This document shows, one piece after another, positions 46,800 through 57,781 of a DNA stretch of 64,000 nucleotides. The notes beneath the pieces are model-generated. The model had not been told where the DNA came from. It worked only from the letters and a program-made list of their open reading frames with translations, and made no database searches. Each line of letters starts with the position of its first letter. Positions within the stretch are counted from its first letter, which is position 1. A program made the translations under genes and the position numbers. The stretch comes from Earliella scabrosa (taxonomy: Eukaryota; Basidiomycota; Agaricomycetes; Polyporales; Polyporaceae), in contig JABYQQ010000005.1 in assembly GCA_022605405.1 (NCBI GenBank), forward strand, positions 2,170,001 to 2,234,000. Direction: 5' to 3'.

Positions 46800-47943
46800 G
46801 GCGTGGCCCTGTGGAGAAGAAGAGAGGCGTATATAGGCAGCAGGAGCTGCTCTTGTCACGAAATCGAAGGGAGATGGCGTGCAGAAAACGGGAGACTGAG
46901 AATAAATCGGGCGCGTCTCTCGGGGCTCAGTCAGGCGCAGAAGCAGACCCCCCGCTCGCTTCTCGCCCCTGCCACGGCCTCTCCCCAGCCTCAGCTCAGT
47001 GTGCTTCTCCGTCATCAACCATGCATCAACGCCTACCGGACGCCCCCTTTGTCGCCCAGACGATCCCTCCTCGACTCCGACCAGAACGACACGTGAGAGC
47101 CTCTTTCTCCTCCAACCGCGCCTGCCCCAACGCTCTCCCACTCCCAAGCCTCTCTCCGACATACCTCCTTCTTCACCACGCCTCCCCCTTCCAATCCATA
47201 CCACGCCCCTCCTGCCGACCCACAGCCGCCTCGCCTATCCCCATCACCACCCCCCTGCGATCGCAATGAGCACACCATCTTCCGACCCGGGCTGTGCATC
47301 TCTTCTCGTTCTATCGGCCGCAACTGTCTCGCTCGCCTTGGGCTTGCACACCACCCTCTGCCCGCGTCCAGCCCAGTCGTTCGCACACTGGTGCAGAAGT
47401 CGACGCGTGACAGTGCCTGTTCAGAGCGCCCCAGCCAGAAGTATCCCAGAAGCCTTCTTTCTATCGCCGAACGGCCATCCACTAGCCCTTCATGTAACTC
47501 GTACACTCTCTCCGTACGTCATGCACTTGCGTTCTCCCACCTCTTCACGTACGCCGCCCGTGCCAGTTCGCGCTGTCTCCAGTCCCGTCTATCGCAGAGT
47601 CTCGGCATGTTCTCGCACTTCACTGTACCGCTTGTCGCCCCAAACTATACGTATCCTTCGTCTATCGTAACACCGATGGCATTTTTCCGACACGAGTGAT
47701 AACGTCCGTGCCCCTGAAACCCCGCGCAGCACAATCGAATCCCGAGAAGTGCGATCCTGCGCACGTCGCGTCGAGACAAAGTCGATGAGCCCGTCTCGCC
47801 ATGGGTCGCGTCTCTCAAATGGGCGTCTCGGTCACGTGCACGCGCCTCCTTTTCGCTCCCTCGACAAGTCGACTCGTTGGCGCAAACTCTCTCAACGAGC
47901 ACACTCACCACCGCCTCTCGCACCCGCCGGCACCCCGCCCACC
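46800..47943. other. Intergenic region, no supported gene
   Basis: About 1.1 kb between divergent genes. An open plus-strand frame at 46999-47670 is Pro/Ser/Thr/His-rich with no folded segment; its inner ATG at 47265 opens MSTPSSDPGCASLLVLSAAT, which could pass for a signal sequence, but nothing downstream supports it. Confidence 0.45.
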
Positions 47944-48471
47944 ATGCTCAACGTATTCCGGGGATGCGCTAAAAGGCTCATGTCGACCACGGCCCAGCCG
48001 TACCCCTTCTCCAAGGTCGCCATCATCCCGCCACCGCCCGTGCCAGCACCAGAGCCAGCAAAAGCAGGCAAGGGGCTCATGCCCTTCCTAACCCAACGCT
48101 TACTCCCCGCCGACAAGCTCGCGCTGCTCGCCCGCTTCGGGCGGCGGCACCCGCAGCGGATCCTGCCGGGCTCGGTGCTGCAGGTGACGACGCGGCACGC
48201 GCCGGCGACGTTCACGGGCGTGCTGCTCGCGATCCGGCGGCGCGGCGCGGACACGTCGATCCTCCTCCGGAACGTGATCAACAGGACGGGCGTGGAGGTG
48301 CAGTACTTTGTGTGCTCGCCGCACGTCAAGGACGTTAAGGTGCTCATGCGCGCGGGAGGGCGCGGCGCGGCGGAGGGCAGGCTTGGGGCGCGGATGCGCA
48401 GGGCGAAGCTGTTCTACCTCCGGGACGCGCCGGACAAGATGACGGCCATCTCGGCGGGCATGCGCAAGTAG
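47944..48471 (+). CDS. Mitochondrial large-subunit ribosomal protein bL19m
   Basis: A single exon of 175 codons. The basic N-terminus without acidic residues (MLNVFRGCAKRLMSTTAQPY) is a mitochondrial presequence. The L19 domain starts near residue 70 with RILPGSVLQVTTRHAPATFT, continues GVLLAIRRRGADTSILLRNV and IVNRTGVEVQYFVCSPHVKD-like sequence, and ends RRAKLFYLRDAPDKMTAI, matching bacterial L19 and yeast Img1. It sits at the interface of the ribosomal subunits. No intron is present, unlike most neighbours. The ATG at 47944 is preferred to the upstream frame because the presequence follows immediately. Confidence 0.93.
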   Translation: MLNVFRGCAKRLMSTTAQPYPFSKVAIIPPPPVPAPEPAKAGKGLMPFLTQRLLPADKLALLARFGRRHPQRILPGSVLQVTTRHAPATFTGVLLAIRRRGADTSILLRNVINRTGVEVQYFVCSPHVKDVKVLMRAGGRGAAEGRLGARMRRAKLFYLRDAPDKMTAISAGMRK

Positions 48472-50562
48472 GCTCGACTGGGAGATGGGGTTGGGGATGT
48501 ACAGCAGGAATTGGGAGGTGTGGGGGGAGGGAAGCGGTGGGGCTGCGGCAGGTCGGACGAGCGGGGAAGGTGGAATGCCAGGTGGAGGAGGTGGGAGGGT
48601 TGGAGGCTGGGATGCGGGAGTCCAGCACAAGGGAGCGGGCGCACCGAGCGAGGTACGAGTGCTGTCGTGCTCAGGTTCTCGCCCGCTCGCTGACGTTTGG
48701 GGCGCGAATTTTGTTGCGTTGGCGTTGGCCGTCCGGGCCTGTGTCCCATTTGCTCGCCCGACCGTCTGCGTTCTCATTCGTCCATCCGTCCTCGGGCTCG
48801 ATGCGGGCGTGCTTCCTGCTTCCGGCTGGTCGTTCGTTCGGGCGCGACATCCGGTGCGTGCGTCTCTGTCCTGGCCGCTTAGGCTCGGTGGTGTGGGAGC
48901 GCACTCGGGCAGAACGCGTTACATTAACCGTCTACTGAATATAGAATACGGATACACTCGTGGCATCAGCTCGCGTATGCATAACTCGGTCATCGTCGCA
49001 GCTCAAAAGGGCAGGTCGAGCGGATCGGCAGATGCTGTTGGTGCGATGGGGGGACGATTCGAATCTCGAACCCCAAGGCACTTCGCAACGGTCGCCGGAC
49101 GTGCGGTTGTGCACCCGTCGAGGCGCCGAACGAGTTCTTTCTCTCTGTTCGGGATATGTCTGGGACTGCGAGAGAAAGCGTCCGGTGACCAAGGACCACC
49201 GCCCGGAAGATGGGATGGACCATTGACACGGAGGCGTGGGCGCTGGGGTTTTCCTTGCTAAAGCCGTCAAGGCGATCGATGGCCTCCGGCCGGAAGTCAT
49301 TCTAGCCATGCGGAGAGGAAGGCGTCGATGTTCTATGGATCCAGGTCCTTGGGTTCGCACACCGGAGCCGAGGGTGCGTGTGCGTGTGTATGGGACCGAG
49401 CAGCAAGTGGCGTGCTGCAGAACAGATGGAGGGGACTCGAGGGTGGGTGTCCAACGCGTTGTCTCGCACCACAGCGTGTAGGCCAGTCCTTATAAGGACG
49501 GCCATTGAGTCGAGAAGCAGGGAGAGGTGCCGTTCTCCGCGCTGAGCTCAGCAACTCACAAGACTGGGGATGCATGGCAGCACGGAGGTGGAACTGCCAG
49601 ATCTAGAGAGGGACGGAGTGCTGCCCAGTGCTGCGCGACGCTTCAGATATACTTCCGCTTCGATCGATGAGAGGCTTGCGAGAGCGTGAAGGGGTGCACG
49701 GAGTGGATTACGATCGGACAACGCGGCTCTCCCGATCCAGTGCGGGGTAAGGCGTACGTCCTCCGTCGCCGGCTATTTCTGAGAGAGCGCTCCTGTGGTC
49801 CAGTTGCGGCGCAGGTAGGAGTCAGCACCAGATGAAGCGGGCACAGCACCTCTCAGCGCGCAGGTATTCGTCGGAGAGACGGTCGGACGAGGAGACGTGC
49901 AGTGCATTGGTAAGCGAGTGGGCGAGCGGCCGAAGGCAGACGTGTGCGGAGAATGGGCGGAGAGCGCGAAGGCGGGGACCGGGGAGTCGAGTGGTGGCCA
50001 GCTGGTGGGGAAGCTTCGAAGGCTCTCGCGTGTCCGGGCGTGCGCTAGCGTGTTCTGCCGCACAAGGAGGAGTCGGAGCGGGGACGAAGCGGGGAGGCCA
50101 GTCAGCTGCATTTGTATCTCGCAGCGGGCGTGTACTTGGAGGAGGATGTGGGAGGCAGTACTGGCAGTCCGTCCCGAGCCTCCGTGCGCGAGGTTTGGGT
50201 GGCAGCCGGGATGACCGTGGGTGCGCGAAAGCGATGAGCTAGGACGGCTGCAGCTGCTACTTCGAGGCTGCTGCGGGCGACGTTGGTCGATGGTCGTGGC
50301 CGTCGGGTGCGCAATGTGTGCGACGGTCTCAGTCTGCGAGCATTCTTTGTGAGCCGGGTCGGAGAGCGGAGGAGCAAGCTTAGCGCGGTGTCATCATCGC
50401 ATTGACGCGTGGATTGGGCAGCGCCAGGCACGGGGGCGTGACCGGATCTGGGAGATCTGGGAGGACGGCGGCTTGTTGCGCTCCGAGTCCGTGCCACCAA
50501 GCTTAGAGAGAGAGGGAGCGGCCTGCTACGCTTTCATATATACGCTCTCTGTCTTCTCAACC
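48472..50562. other. Gene-poor region of 2.1 kb
   Basis: No frame gives a credible protein; the long open frames at 48485-49261 and 49832-50242 are Arg/Gly/Ser-rich products of GC bias. A tRNA-like B-box word (GATTCGAATC at 49061) has no pairing partners. The part from 50370 on, with CATATATAC at 50535, is the promoter of the zinc-cluster gene. Confidence 0.45.
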
Positions 50563-53500
50563 ATGACCACAGAGACTAATCCGTCGCCCGATTCCACCGA
50601 CAACCCCTCCTCCTCTGCCCCGCCAAATCCGCCCATGACCATCTCCCACCCGCCCAAGAAGAAGCGGGTCGACGACCAGGGCCCGCTCCCCCCAGACATC
50701 GGCCTCAAGCCCGTCCAGCTCCAGCGCAGACGCGTCTGGCGTGCATGTGAATCCTGCCGGTGCGTCCTCCATGATCGTCGCTGCCCCAACATGTCCTCCT
50801 CCTCCCCTCCCTCTTCGTTCCGGCCGCTCTCCGTCCTCCCCTTCCCAGGCCCGATCTGATCAAGTATCTATATCCCCTGCTTCTCTCTCCTCCAGACGCA
50901 AGAAGATCAAGTGCGACGGCGTGGAGCCCACATGCTCCCAGTGTTCAGCCTCCAAGAGCCAGTGTACGTGGCTCCAGACCAAGGACAGGGCCGCCTTGAG
51001 CAGACAGTAAGCATCCGTTATCGCTCCCCTCGTGTCCTCATCCCGCTCGAGCGTGCTCACCCGCCGCCCTCCAGCTATGTCCAAGAACTCGAAGCACGTC
51101 TTCTCCACATGGAGAACCTCTACCAGCAGCTCGCGCCCATCCTCGACCAGGTCAGTCAGGCGACCGGCCTCGATCTCACCGCACTCGCATCGGCCGCAAA
51201 TCAGCAGGCCTCCTCCTCCAATGTGCCCCCTCTAGCGACCTCTGTGCCCGATGTCCTCCACTCGCACCTCCCTCGCATCCGTGAGGGCCAAGTCATCCAC
51301 AACGGCGTTGACAGCCGCAGCACGAGCGGCCAGGGCTCCGACCACGACGACCCGGCTGTCAAAATCGAAGACGACGTCTCCGATGCCTTCGGCCAGCTCG
51401 CACTGGACGAGCACGGCCATCTACACTGGATAGGCAAGTCATCCACAATGACGCTGATTCAGCGACTCCGCGAGGCGACCACCTCGCCGCTGCACCGCGT
51501 GTCCCCGATGGAGGAGGACCCACTCGCGCCGGGGCCAAGCGTGAACAAGCTCTATTTCCCGGCGAGCGTGTACTTCGGGAAGGTCAGGGCGCTCCCGAAG
51601 CCAGAGGAAGTCGAGTATCCGGAACGGGATCTCGCAGATAAACTCGTGCGTCATCCCATCCGCTCCGTATTTCCGTTCTGCGACCACGCTGCTGACCCAG
51701 CATGACAGGTTGACGCATATTTTGCACGTTTCCACTTTCTCATGCCGGTGCTCGACAAGCCGGACTTCATGCGCCGGTACAGATATCTCATGGACCACCA
51801 AGGCGATGCGTCCTTCGTCCGGGCCAATGCCGCGTTCGTGGCGCTCGTGTGCGCTGTCTTCGCCGTGGCGTCACGCTTCGTGGAGGATCCCCGGCTGACC
51901 ACGTCAGATAATCACGACGAAGCCGGGATGGGCATGGTTTACCACGAACGGTGCGTCTCTTGATTGTCGCGGTGCCTTCGCGGTTTCTGTACACGGGAAC
52001 TAACAAGTTGGCGCAATATGAATGCAGTGCGCTTATCTTGCACTACATCAGCGGTGCCTCGATGCAGGTCGAGCATGTCCAATGCTTCCTGTTGATGTCT
52101 TCTTTCCTCTGTTCGGTCAATTGCCTTCCCCAGGCGTGGCTGCTGGTGGGACAGGCTGTTCGCGCCGCACAGGACATCGGGCTTCACGTGAGTAACTCAA
52201 TCTCCCTCCTCGATGTCCCGTGCTCATCCCTGCCGTAAAAAGCGTTCGCCGCGAAGGCTCACGATTACCCCGGTCGAGAAGGAGACGCGTCGCAAGATCT
52301 GGTGGGGCGTGTACACGCTCGACCGGATGCTTGCGCTTGCGCTCGGCCGACCCCTGGCGATCGAAGATGCAGACTGCGACGTGGAGATCCCCGTCGAGCT
52401 CGACGATGAACTACTCCCGCAATATTTCGCAGGCGCACTGATGCCGCAGGGGCAGATCTCGCTTATGCGAGGGTTCATCGAGCTCATCTCGCTGTACAAG
52501 ATCGCAGGGCGGGTGCTTCGCGAGGTCTACGCTCTGGACAAGACCAAGGACAACCTCGAAATGGACAAGCGGGCAGAGCTCTACCGGGCCGTAGAGGCGC
52601 TCGATCGCACCCTCAACAAGTGGTGCGAGGACCTTCCTGCGGCGTTCAAGTCCAATCCGACAACCGAGAAGCAGGTGTCCATGGCCGCTGTCCTCTGCAG
52701 CCACTACTACTCGATCCTCACCACCTTGCACCGCAACTTCATCCCGGTCAAGGGCGAGCAGCCGTTCGCTCCGCGATCCACGGCGAAGGCGGTCTCGACT
52801 GCTCGTGCCTGCGTGCGCCTTGCCCCATCCATCAAGAACGTCGTCCCACCCAGCCATCACCTCGCGTTCTTCATCCAGAACCTGTTCAGCTCCGCGGTGA
52901 TCATTCTGCTCTACGCGATGCACACCTCTGAGCCGCAGGCCTCCCAAGCGGCGCTGGAGGAGGCGCGGAGTTGTCTCGCGGTGCTCGAGTCCTGGGAGGG
53001 ACACTGGCCCGGGGCCCGAAAGTGCAAGGAGCTGCTGGAGGACCTCGCTGCGAAGGCGAGCGAGGCGATCAGGTCCTCGGCCAATGGCGTGCCGCGGGGT
53101 TCGACTTCGGAGGCTTCTTCATATGCACCCGCCGGCACATCGGCCCATTCTCCGCCGTCTTCCTCGATGCATCCCGACGGACGCTCGCACGTCACCTCTG
53201 CGTCAATATCGGGCCCTGTTTCCGAACGACTCATCAAAGGCAGGCCGCGGCGAAATCGGTCGCGTGACGTCCCTCTTTCGCCTCGCAGTGCGCACGCCCC
53301 TGCGCAATTCCGCCCGGACTGTGAGTGCTCTCCTCGTCGTGCTGCGGCTTCCGTGTCTTCGTTCGGGGAGATCAGCCGTTATTGCCTAATTTGTCCCATG
53401 TGATACTGACGTGCGACTCTTTTCATTCTTCCGCGTGCAGCGCTGCGTGCCCGGTCGACGTCCCGGAAACGACCACATGACGAAGACCTCTACCAAGACC

Positions 53501-54243
53501 AGTATGGGAACAGTGGATTGGGCCTTCCGAGTTCGTACCCCGGGCGTTCGACCCTCGCCGCCAACATGAGCGCGCACAGTTCTCCCGTATCCGCTAACGG
53601 CCATTCTCCCCCAGGCCCGTCACGTACCTCGATCGACGCCAGCGAGACGAGCCCCCACATGATGCAGGCGACGGCGGCGTACGTCTCCCCGCTCAATCTC
53701 CCGCAGTCGCCCACGGTGCAGATCCCGGGCCAGCGGTACGATTACGAGTTCGGGATGTCGAGCCCATCAGACCGGTGGGCGAGCCCCGCGGTCGACACGA
53801 ACGAGCTCAAGTTTTTCCCGTCGGGCTCGCAGCAGCAGCAGCAGAGTCCGTTCGGGCACGGGCATGGGCACGGGCACTCGAGGAACTTCTCCGGTCAGCT
53901 GCCTGGGCTGGACACCACGTCGCCGTACATCAGCGGGTTTGACGGGAGCGAGTTTGGCAGCGGGATGAACTTCTCGCCTGGACCACCGACGACGACGGGC
54001 GGGACGGGCACGACGCCGCCGTCATCTGGGTTTGCTGCCCCGGGGCTGCCCTTCCACGGCCTGGACTTCATCCGCAACTACAACCCTGCCTCGGGGAGCA
54101 CCGGCGCTGGCCCGTCGTTCGTGAATGACGCGGACCAGTACTGGCAGAGCTCGTTCGACTCGTTCGGGGTGGACCCTGAGATCGCCTTCACGCTTGGGGG
54201 CGACTTTACCACGGATGGGTCGTGGGGAAACAGCGGACAGTAA
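50563..54243 (+). CDS. Zn2Cys6 transcription factor with fungal-specific domain
   Basis: Seven exons (50563-50759, 50896-51006, 51075-51645, 51709-51950, 52028-52187, 52243-53320, 53441-54243) encode 1053 residues. A basic segment PPKKKRVDD (a likely nuclear signal) precedes the zinc cluster, with cysteines at 62, 65, 72, 79, 82 and 89 (CX2CX6CX6CX2CX6C), split by an intron at Arg 66. YVQELEARLLHMENLYQQLA is the linker and coiled-coil dimerisation element. The regulatory domain (Fungal_trans) covers about 300-620, including AYFARFHFLMPVLDKPDFMR and RRKIWWGVYTLDRMLALALG. The C-terminus is a disordered Ser/Gly/Gln region with Q5 and a His-Gly run, probably for activation. Target genes are unknown. 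A TATA-like element lies only about 28 bp upstream of the ATG, so a downstream start (ATG at 50635) is possible. Confidence 0.92.
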
Positions 54244-55900
54244 GTCCGGTTGCGTTCTGTTGATCTGGGATCTGGTATCCGCCTCCCCCCGGGCGTTCGC
54301 GGGAGACGAACGATTGGTTCGCGAACGTCGACGTCAGGTGTAACATCTCTATCTCTATCTACTCACTCTTGCTTGGCACCTTGTCTTGGTCTATGGTCCC
54401 CCGCATCCCCCTCCCCTCGTCGTATTGTTATGTTCCACACGCATCGCGCACCGTGGCTGGCTGTAACTGTACCATAGCTCGTCTCATGCTCTTTACGTTA
54501 CGTCTACGTCTACGTCTCTCTCTGCCCACGACTCACGACCCTACGAAACGCTCCTATTTGCCACACGGGCGCCAGTCGCACCCACACTCCCATCTCGTCC
54601 TCTCCCAATTCTGCACTCAAGCTCTCACCGTCCCCTCATCACGCACGGCTCATCCATTGTCCCATGTTCCATCTGCCCATTCTCCCCGTTTGTCCCCATC
54701 CAGTCTCCGTCCTGCTGTTTGTCGCCGCCAAGAACACTGACGATGCTCTCTCGCTGTATACCTACCTGTACTTATCATCTCCCCTCCCCTCGGCTCGGGT
54801 CTTGCTGTCCGTTCCACATGTGCACCTTTGAATCCCCTTACCATACGACCGTATCGTGTCACCCTCCTCTAATGGCCCTCATGGCCCGTCGTTGTGTTCG
54901 TGTCTTGTTCTTGCGCATCCATTCTATTTAGCACTCGCTACGTATCTCTTCTGATGTATGTCGGGCGGACGACAGCTGACTGTAGCGGTAGCAACCCACC
55001 ACCCACGTCATGTCTGTTGTAATGTATGCACACGTACCTTGTACCTATTACCAGTCTCTGGGTCCTCCGGATTGGCTCGGACGATCCTTCTCAGACTCTG
55101 CCGTCCCCACCCCTCTTGGCTCATACGATAACTTCGCAATTCTATGTAACTCTGGAGTTTGGTGGACTGGGATACAATGCCAAGACGCTTTCGTTTCTGA
55201 CAGGAAGACTTTGTCGGGGTGCGTGGCCCGCGAATACCGAGATAGGAGGGAACTACATAATACAGTGGATCGCAATCGCGATGTCGGAGTTGATTTTAAT
55301 TTAGGTGAGTACCTGTGCAACTGTACCCGACACTCTGATGAAGGAGGACCGCGACCGCCGGCGGTTGGCCAGTACTTATGCGGCAATACTAGCCCGACGC
55401 CGCTCCAAGTGGCACCAGCCTGAGGTCGCAGCATATGGCTTTGGTCTTCCCTGTTGCTTCCATGTCTGATGCTCAAACACACCTCCTCCGCTCGTTTCTA
55501 CGCTATACCTGCGGCAGTCCCCGGACCGTCGTCGCACAGCCATGTCAGTCCATAACCACCTTTCCAGTCTCAAAGAGTCGCCTTGCTGGCCAGCGGCACT
55601 CGTCCTAACAGGGCGCTTGACATGAATGAACAAGATCATCCAGAAACGCATTTCTACTTACGGAGGAGACGAATTCCGTAAGTACTCGCCCCCTTGTCAA
55701 GTTTCAATAGATTTGAAAGGGCTCAGTGAGCACCTGAGTTCAACGCTGTATACCGCGGACTAGCCGCGGATCGAGACGTATCGCCGCGGAAGCAAATGGT
55801 AACTACCAATGACGTTATTATATGCGATCGCGGATGTACTGCTTCAAACTAATCGGTGTCCGGGATACTAGGGTAGTGCTCGTTTGTGGTATGTCCCTCG
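54244..55900. other. Intergenic region of 1.65 kb
   Basis: The 3' region of the transcription factor (CT-rich, with a small TACGTC tandem at about 54500) is followed by an unassigned stretch. Three CCGCGG hexamers lie within 36 bp at 55753-55788. No ORF shows protein-like sequence. Confidence 0.5.
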
Positions 55901-55910
55901 TATATATAAA
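55901..55910 (+). promoter_or_regulatory. TATA box of the HNH-like gene
   Basis: TATATATAAA lies 62 bp upst of the ATG at 55972, identical in sequence to the TATA box of the CipC gene at 1774. Confidence 0.6.
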
Positions 55911-55971
55911 ATCCAGTGTTGATGTTAATTCTGCGCTCACCGAACACCTCCACACCATCCACACATCTGCC

Positions 55972-57399
55972 ATGTCTCACAGCGCTTATGCGGACTATGC
56001 CGTCCTCCGGCCCAAGGTGCTCAACCTCGCAAACGATTCTACCGTTCCCGATGACGTCTTGAACATCTGGTACAACAACGCCCTTGCTGTGCTAGACGAC
56101 CCGGAGAACGTGCAATACCTCTCGCTCTTCATCGGGACTATGATGGGAGGTACGACGAAGGATGTGTTCCAGCTGATGCATAGCTCGGCTTCCACATTCG
56201 GGGCAACAGGCGGCACGCGCTACGTGTGCGCCGCGGTTGTCACACACGCAAAGGCGGCGGCAGCGCTACCACCCTCCTTGGGAGAGTCAGCGGGGAAGCG
56301 TGTTGCACGGGCATTGCGTGCGCTGGCGCTCCTGTGGGCGAACAGTATGGTCCATTTGTGTGAGGACGATATCTTCTACATTATGCTAGATCGCCTTCAC
56401 TGACAGACGATTCGGATGATGATCTGGGACAGGTAATGGCGAAGACGGCATCGGAAACCTCATGGTCAGTGTTGACCGCTGGGGCCACGCAAGGGGCCCA
56501 ATTGCAGCGGACGTTGTCCGCGAACACTTCGATGAAAGATTATGGGCGGTGAGTTACACGATTGGCCGCTTGTCTTGGAACCGGAGTTAGCGAATTCACG
56601 GCAACAAAATAGGTCCTGGAGCGGGACGGGTTCACCTGCACCGTGACTGGGAAAAGTCATTTCAAAAGTGCGAGCGAGCGAAAGAAGTCCAACGTGCCCA
56701 AGAATATCGACTTGGGCAAAGGGCCAGTGCCAATTCACATATTCCACCAGTCTGTGGCACATACCACGGTTCGTCGACGCTGCTCGAAGCCGATGTCAAT
56801 ATCTGATGAGTATTTCTGTGTTACGCAACAGCATTCAGATGATCCGTCGGACACCCTCCGGTCCGACTTGTTGAAGTATTTCTGTCAGTGTGCAGACCCC
56901 ACTGTGGACGTGAATAGCCTGCGTAACACGTTCCTGCTGGATAGCAGCCTTACGGGGGACTTTCAATACGGTTCCTTCACAATAACGCCATCTGGGGTAC
57001 GTGGCTCTCCACGCTTGTTGCTTGTGAATGTCCTGACGTTGACTCGCTCGCGGCTCTGACAACGGTTAGATACCGAATCAATACCGTCTGGCCATGGCTG
57101 AGGTGGTAAATGCCCCCGTGCACGCACTTCAAAGCCGACCGGACAAAGACCTTGTCACTTTCACCGACCACAGCCATAAGAATCATGGCCCATGCCAACC
57201 TTCGGCCGAGCTTCCGAGCGGCGACCTCTTGCGAGCGCACGCTATGATGACCATGGTGCTACGCGACACTGTCCTGCGCCTTCAAGCCTCACGCTTCGCA
57301 AGCTTCTATCGTGACTACCCCGGGGATTATCCCAACAATTCAGGCAAGCTGTGGAGTTTCGGAAGTAAACTACTTCGACCTTTCCGGGACTCGAGGTAG
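55972..57399 (+). CDS. HNH-nuclease-like fungal protein, probably degenerate
   Basis: Exons 55972-56359, 56433-56548, 56613-56996 and 57070-57399 give 405 residues; an in-frame 63-nt stretch at 56781-56843 may be a further intron. After an N-terminal helical region, VLERDGFTCTVTGKSHF resembles the start of the HNH domain found in many mushroom proteins (D-G-x-C-x-VTG). Later, TVDVNSLRNTFLLDSSLTGDFQYGSFTITPSG, read in two blocks, parallels the segment after the histidines, and the C-terminus has the family's LVTFTDHS and SGDLLRAHAMM. The expected HIIP-type histidine motif is absent; only PIHIFHQSVAH is found. It may have lost nuclease activity. The role of these families is unknown. The family call rests on my recall of motifs. 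Confidence 0.6.
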
Positions 57400-57781
57400 A
57401 TTAGTACTTATTACCATTCACCTGTTGTACTTGTTGCATGCCCAAGTCTCGCAGCGCAAGTATCCCAATTGAAATTGTTTGAGGACGCCACATTATCCTC
57501 ATCAGACACATCCTCCCCTACATAGCACTGCTCCTGAGTGCCTCCTGACCACGGCGCGTTCAAGGGTCCGTGCCTAAGAGCGTCCAGGTCGCGATCGAAA
57601 TTGCCGCATCCGGGAAGCGGGGGTCTGGCCGAGCAATGCCGCCCGCCCGGCTTCCTTGTATAGCCGGCGATCCCTCCTCATTGAAGTGCGGGGGCGGGGT
57701 CCGCCGTTTCCCCCACACCTTCCTCCTCTTCTACCACTTCTGCTGCTGCTGGTTCAGGCTTAGGACACCCCGCATCACACT
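57400..57781. other. Intergenic region, promoter of the acyl-CoA dehydrogenase gene
   Basis: About 380 bp. A CT-rich leader with CTTCTGCTGCTGCTGG lies just before the ATG. No other feature was seen. Confidence 0.5.

Noticed and set aside
46999..47670. Open plus-strand frame of 223 codons upstream of bL19m
   Set aside because: The sequence is Pro/Ser/Thr/His noise; the inner signal-like ATG at 47265 has no supporting downstream domain.
49040..49090. tRNA-like B-box GATTCGAATC with GTTCGAGATTC opposite
   Set aside because: The flanking bases do not form a T-stem and no acceptor stem is present.
48485..49261. 258-codon plus-strand frame after bL19m
   Set aside because: Gly/Arg/Ser-rich shadow of GC-rich DNA in the 3' region, with no splice partners.
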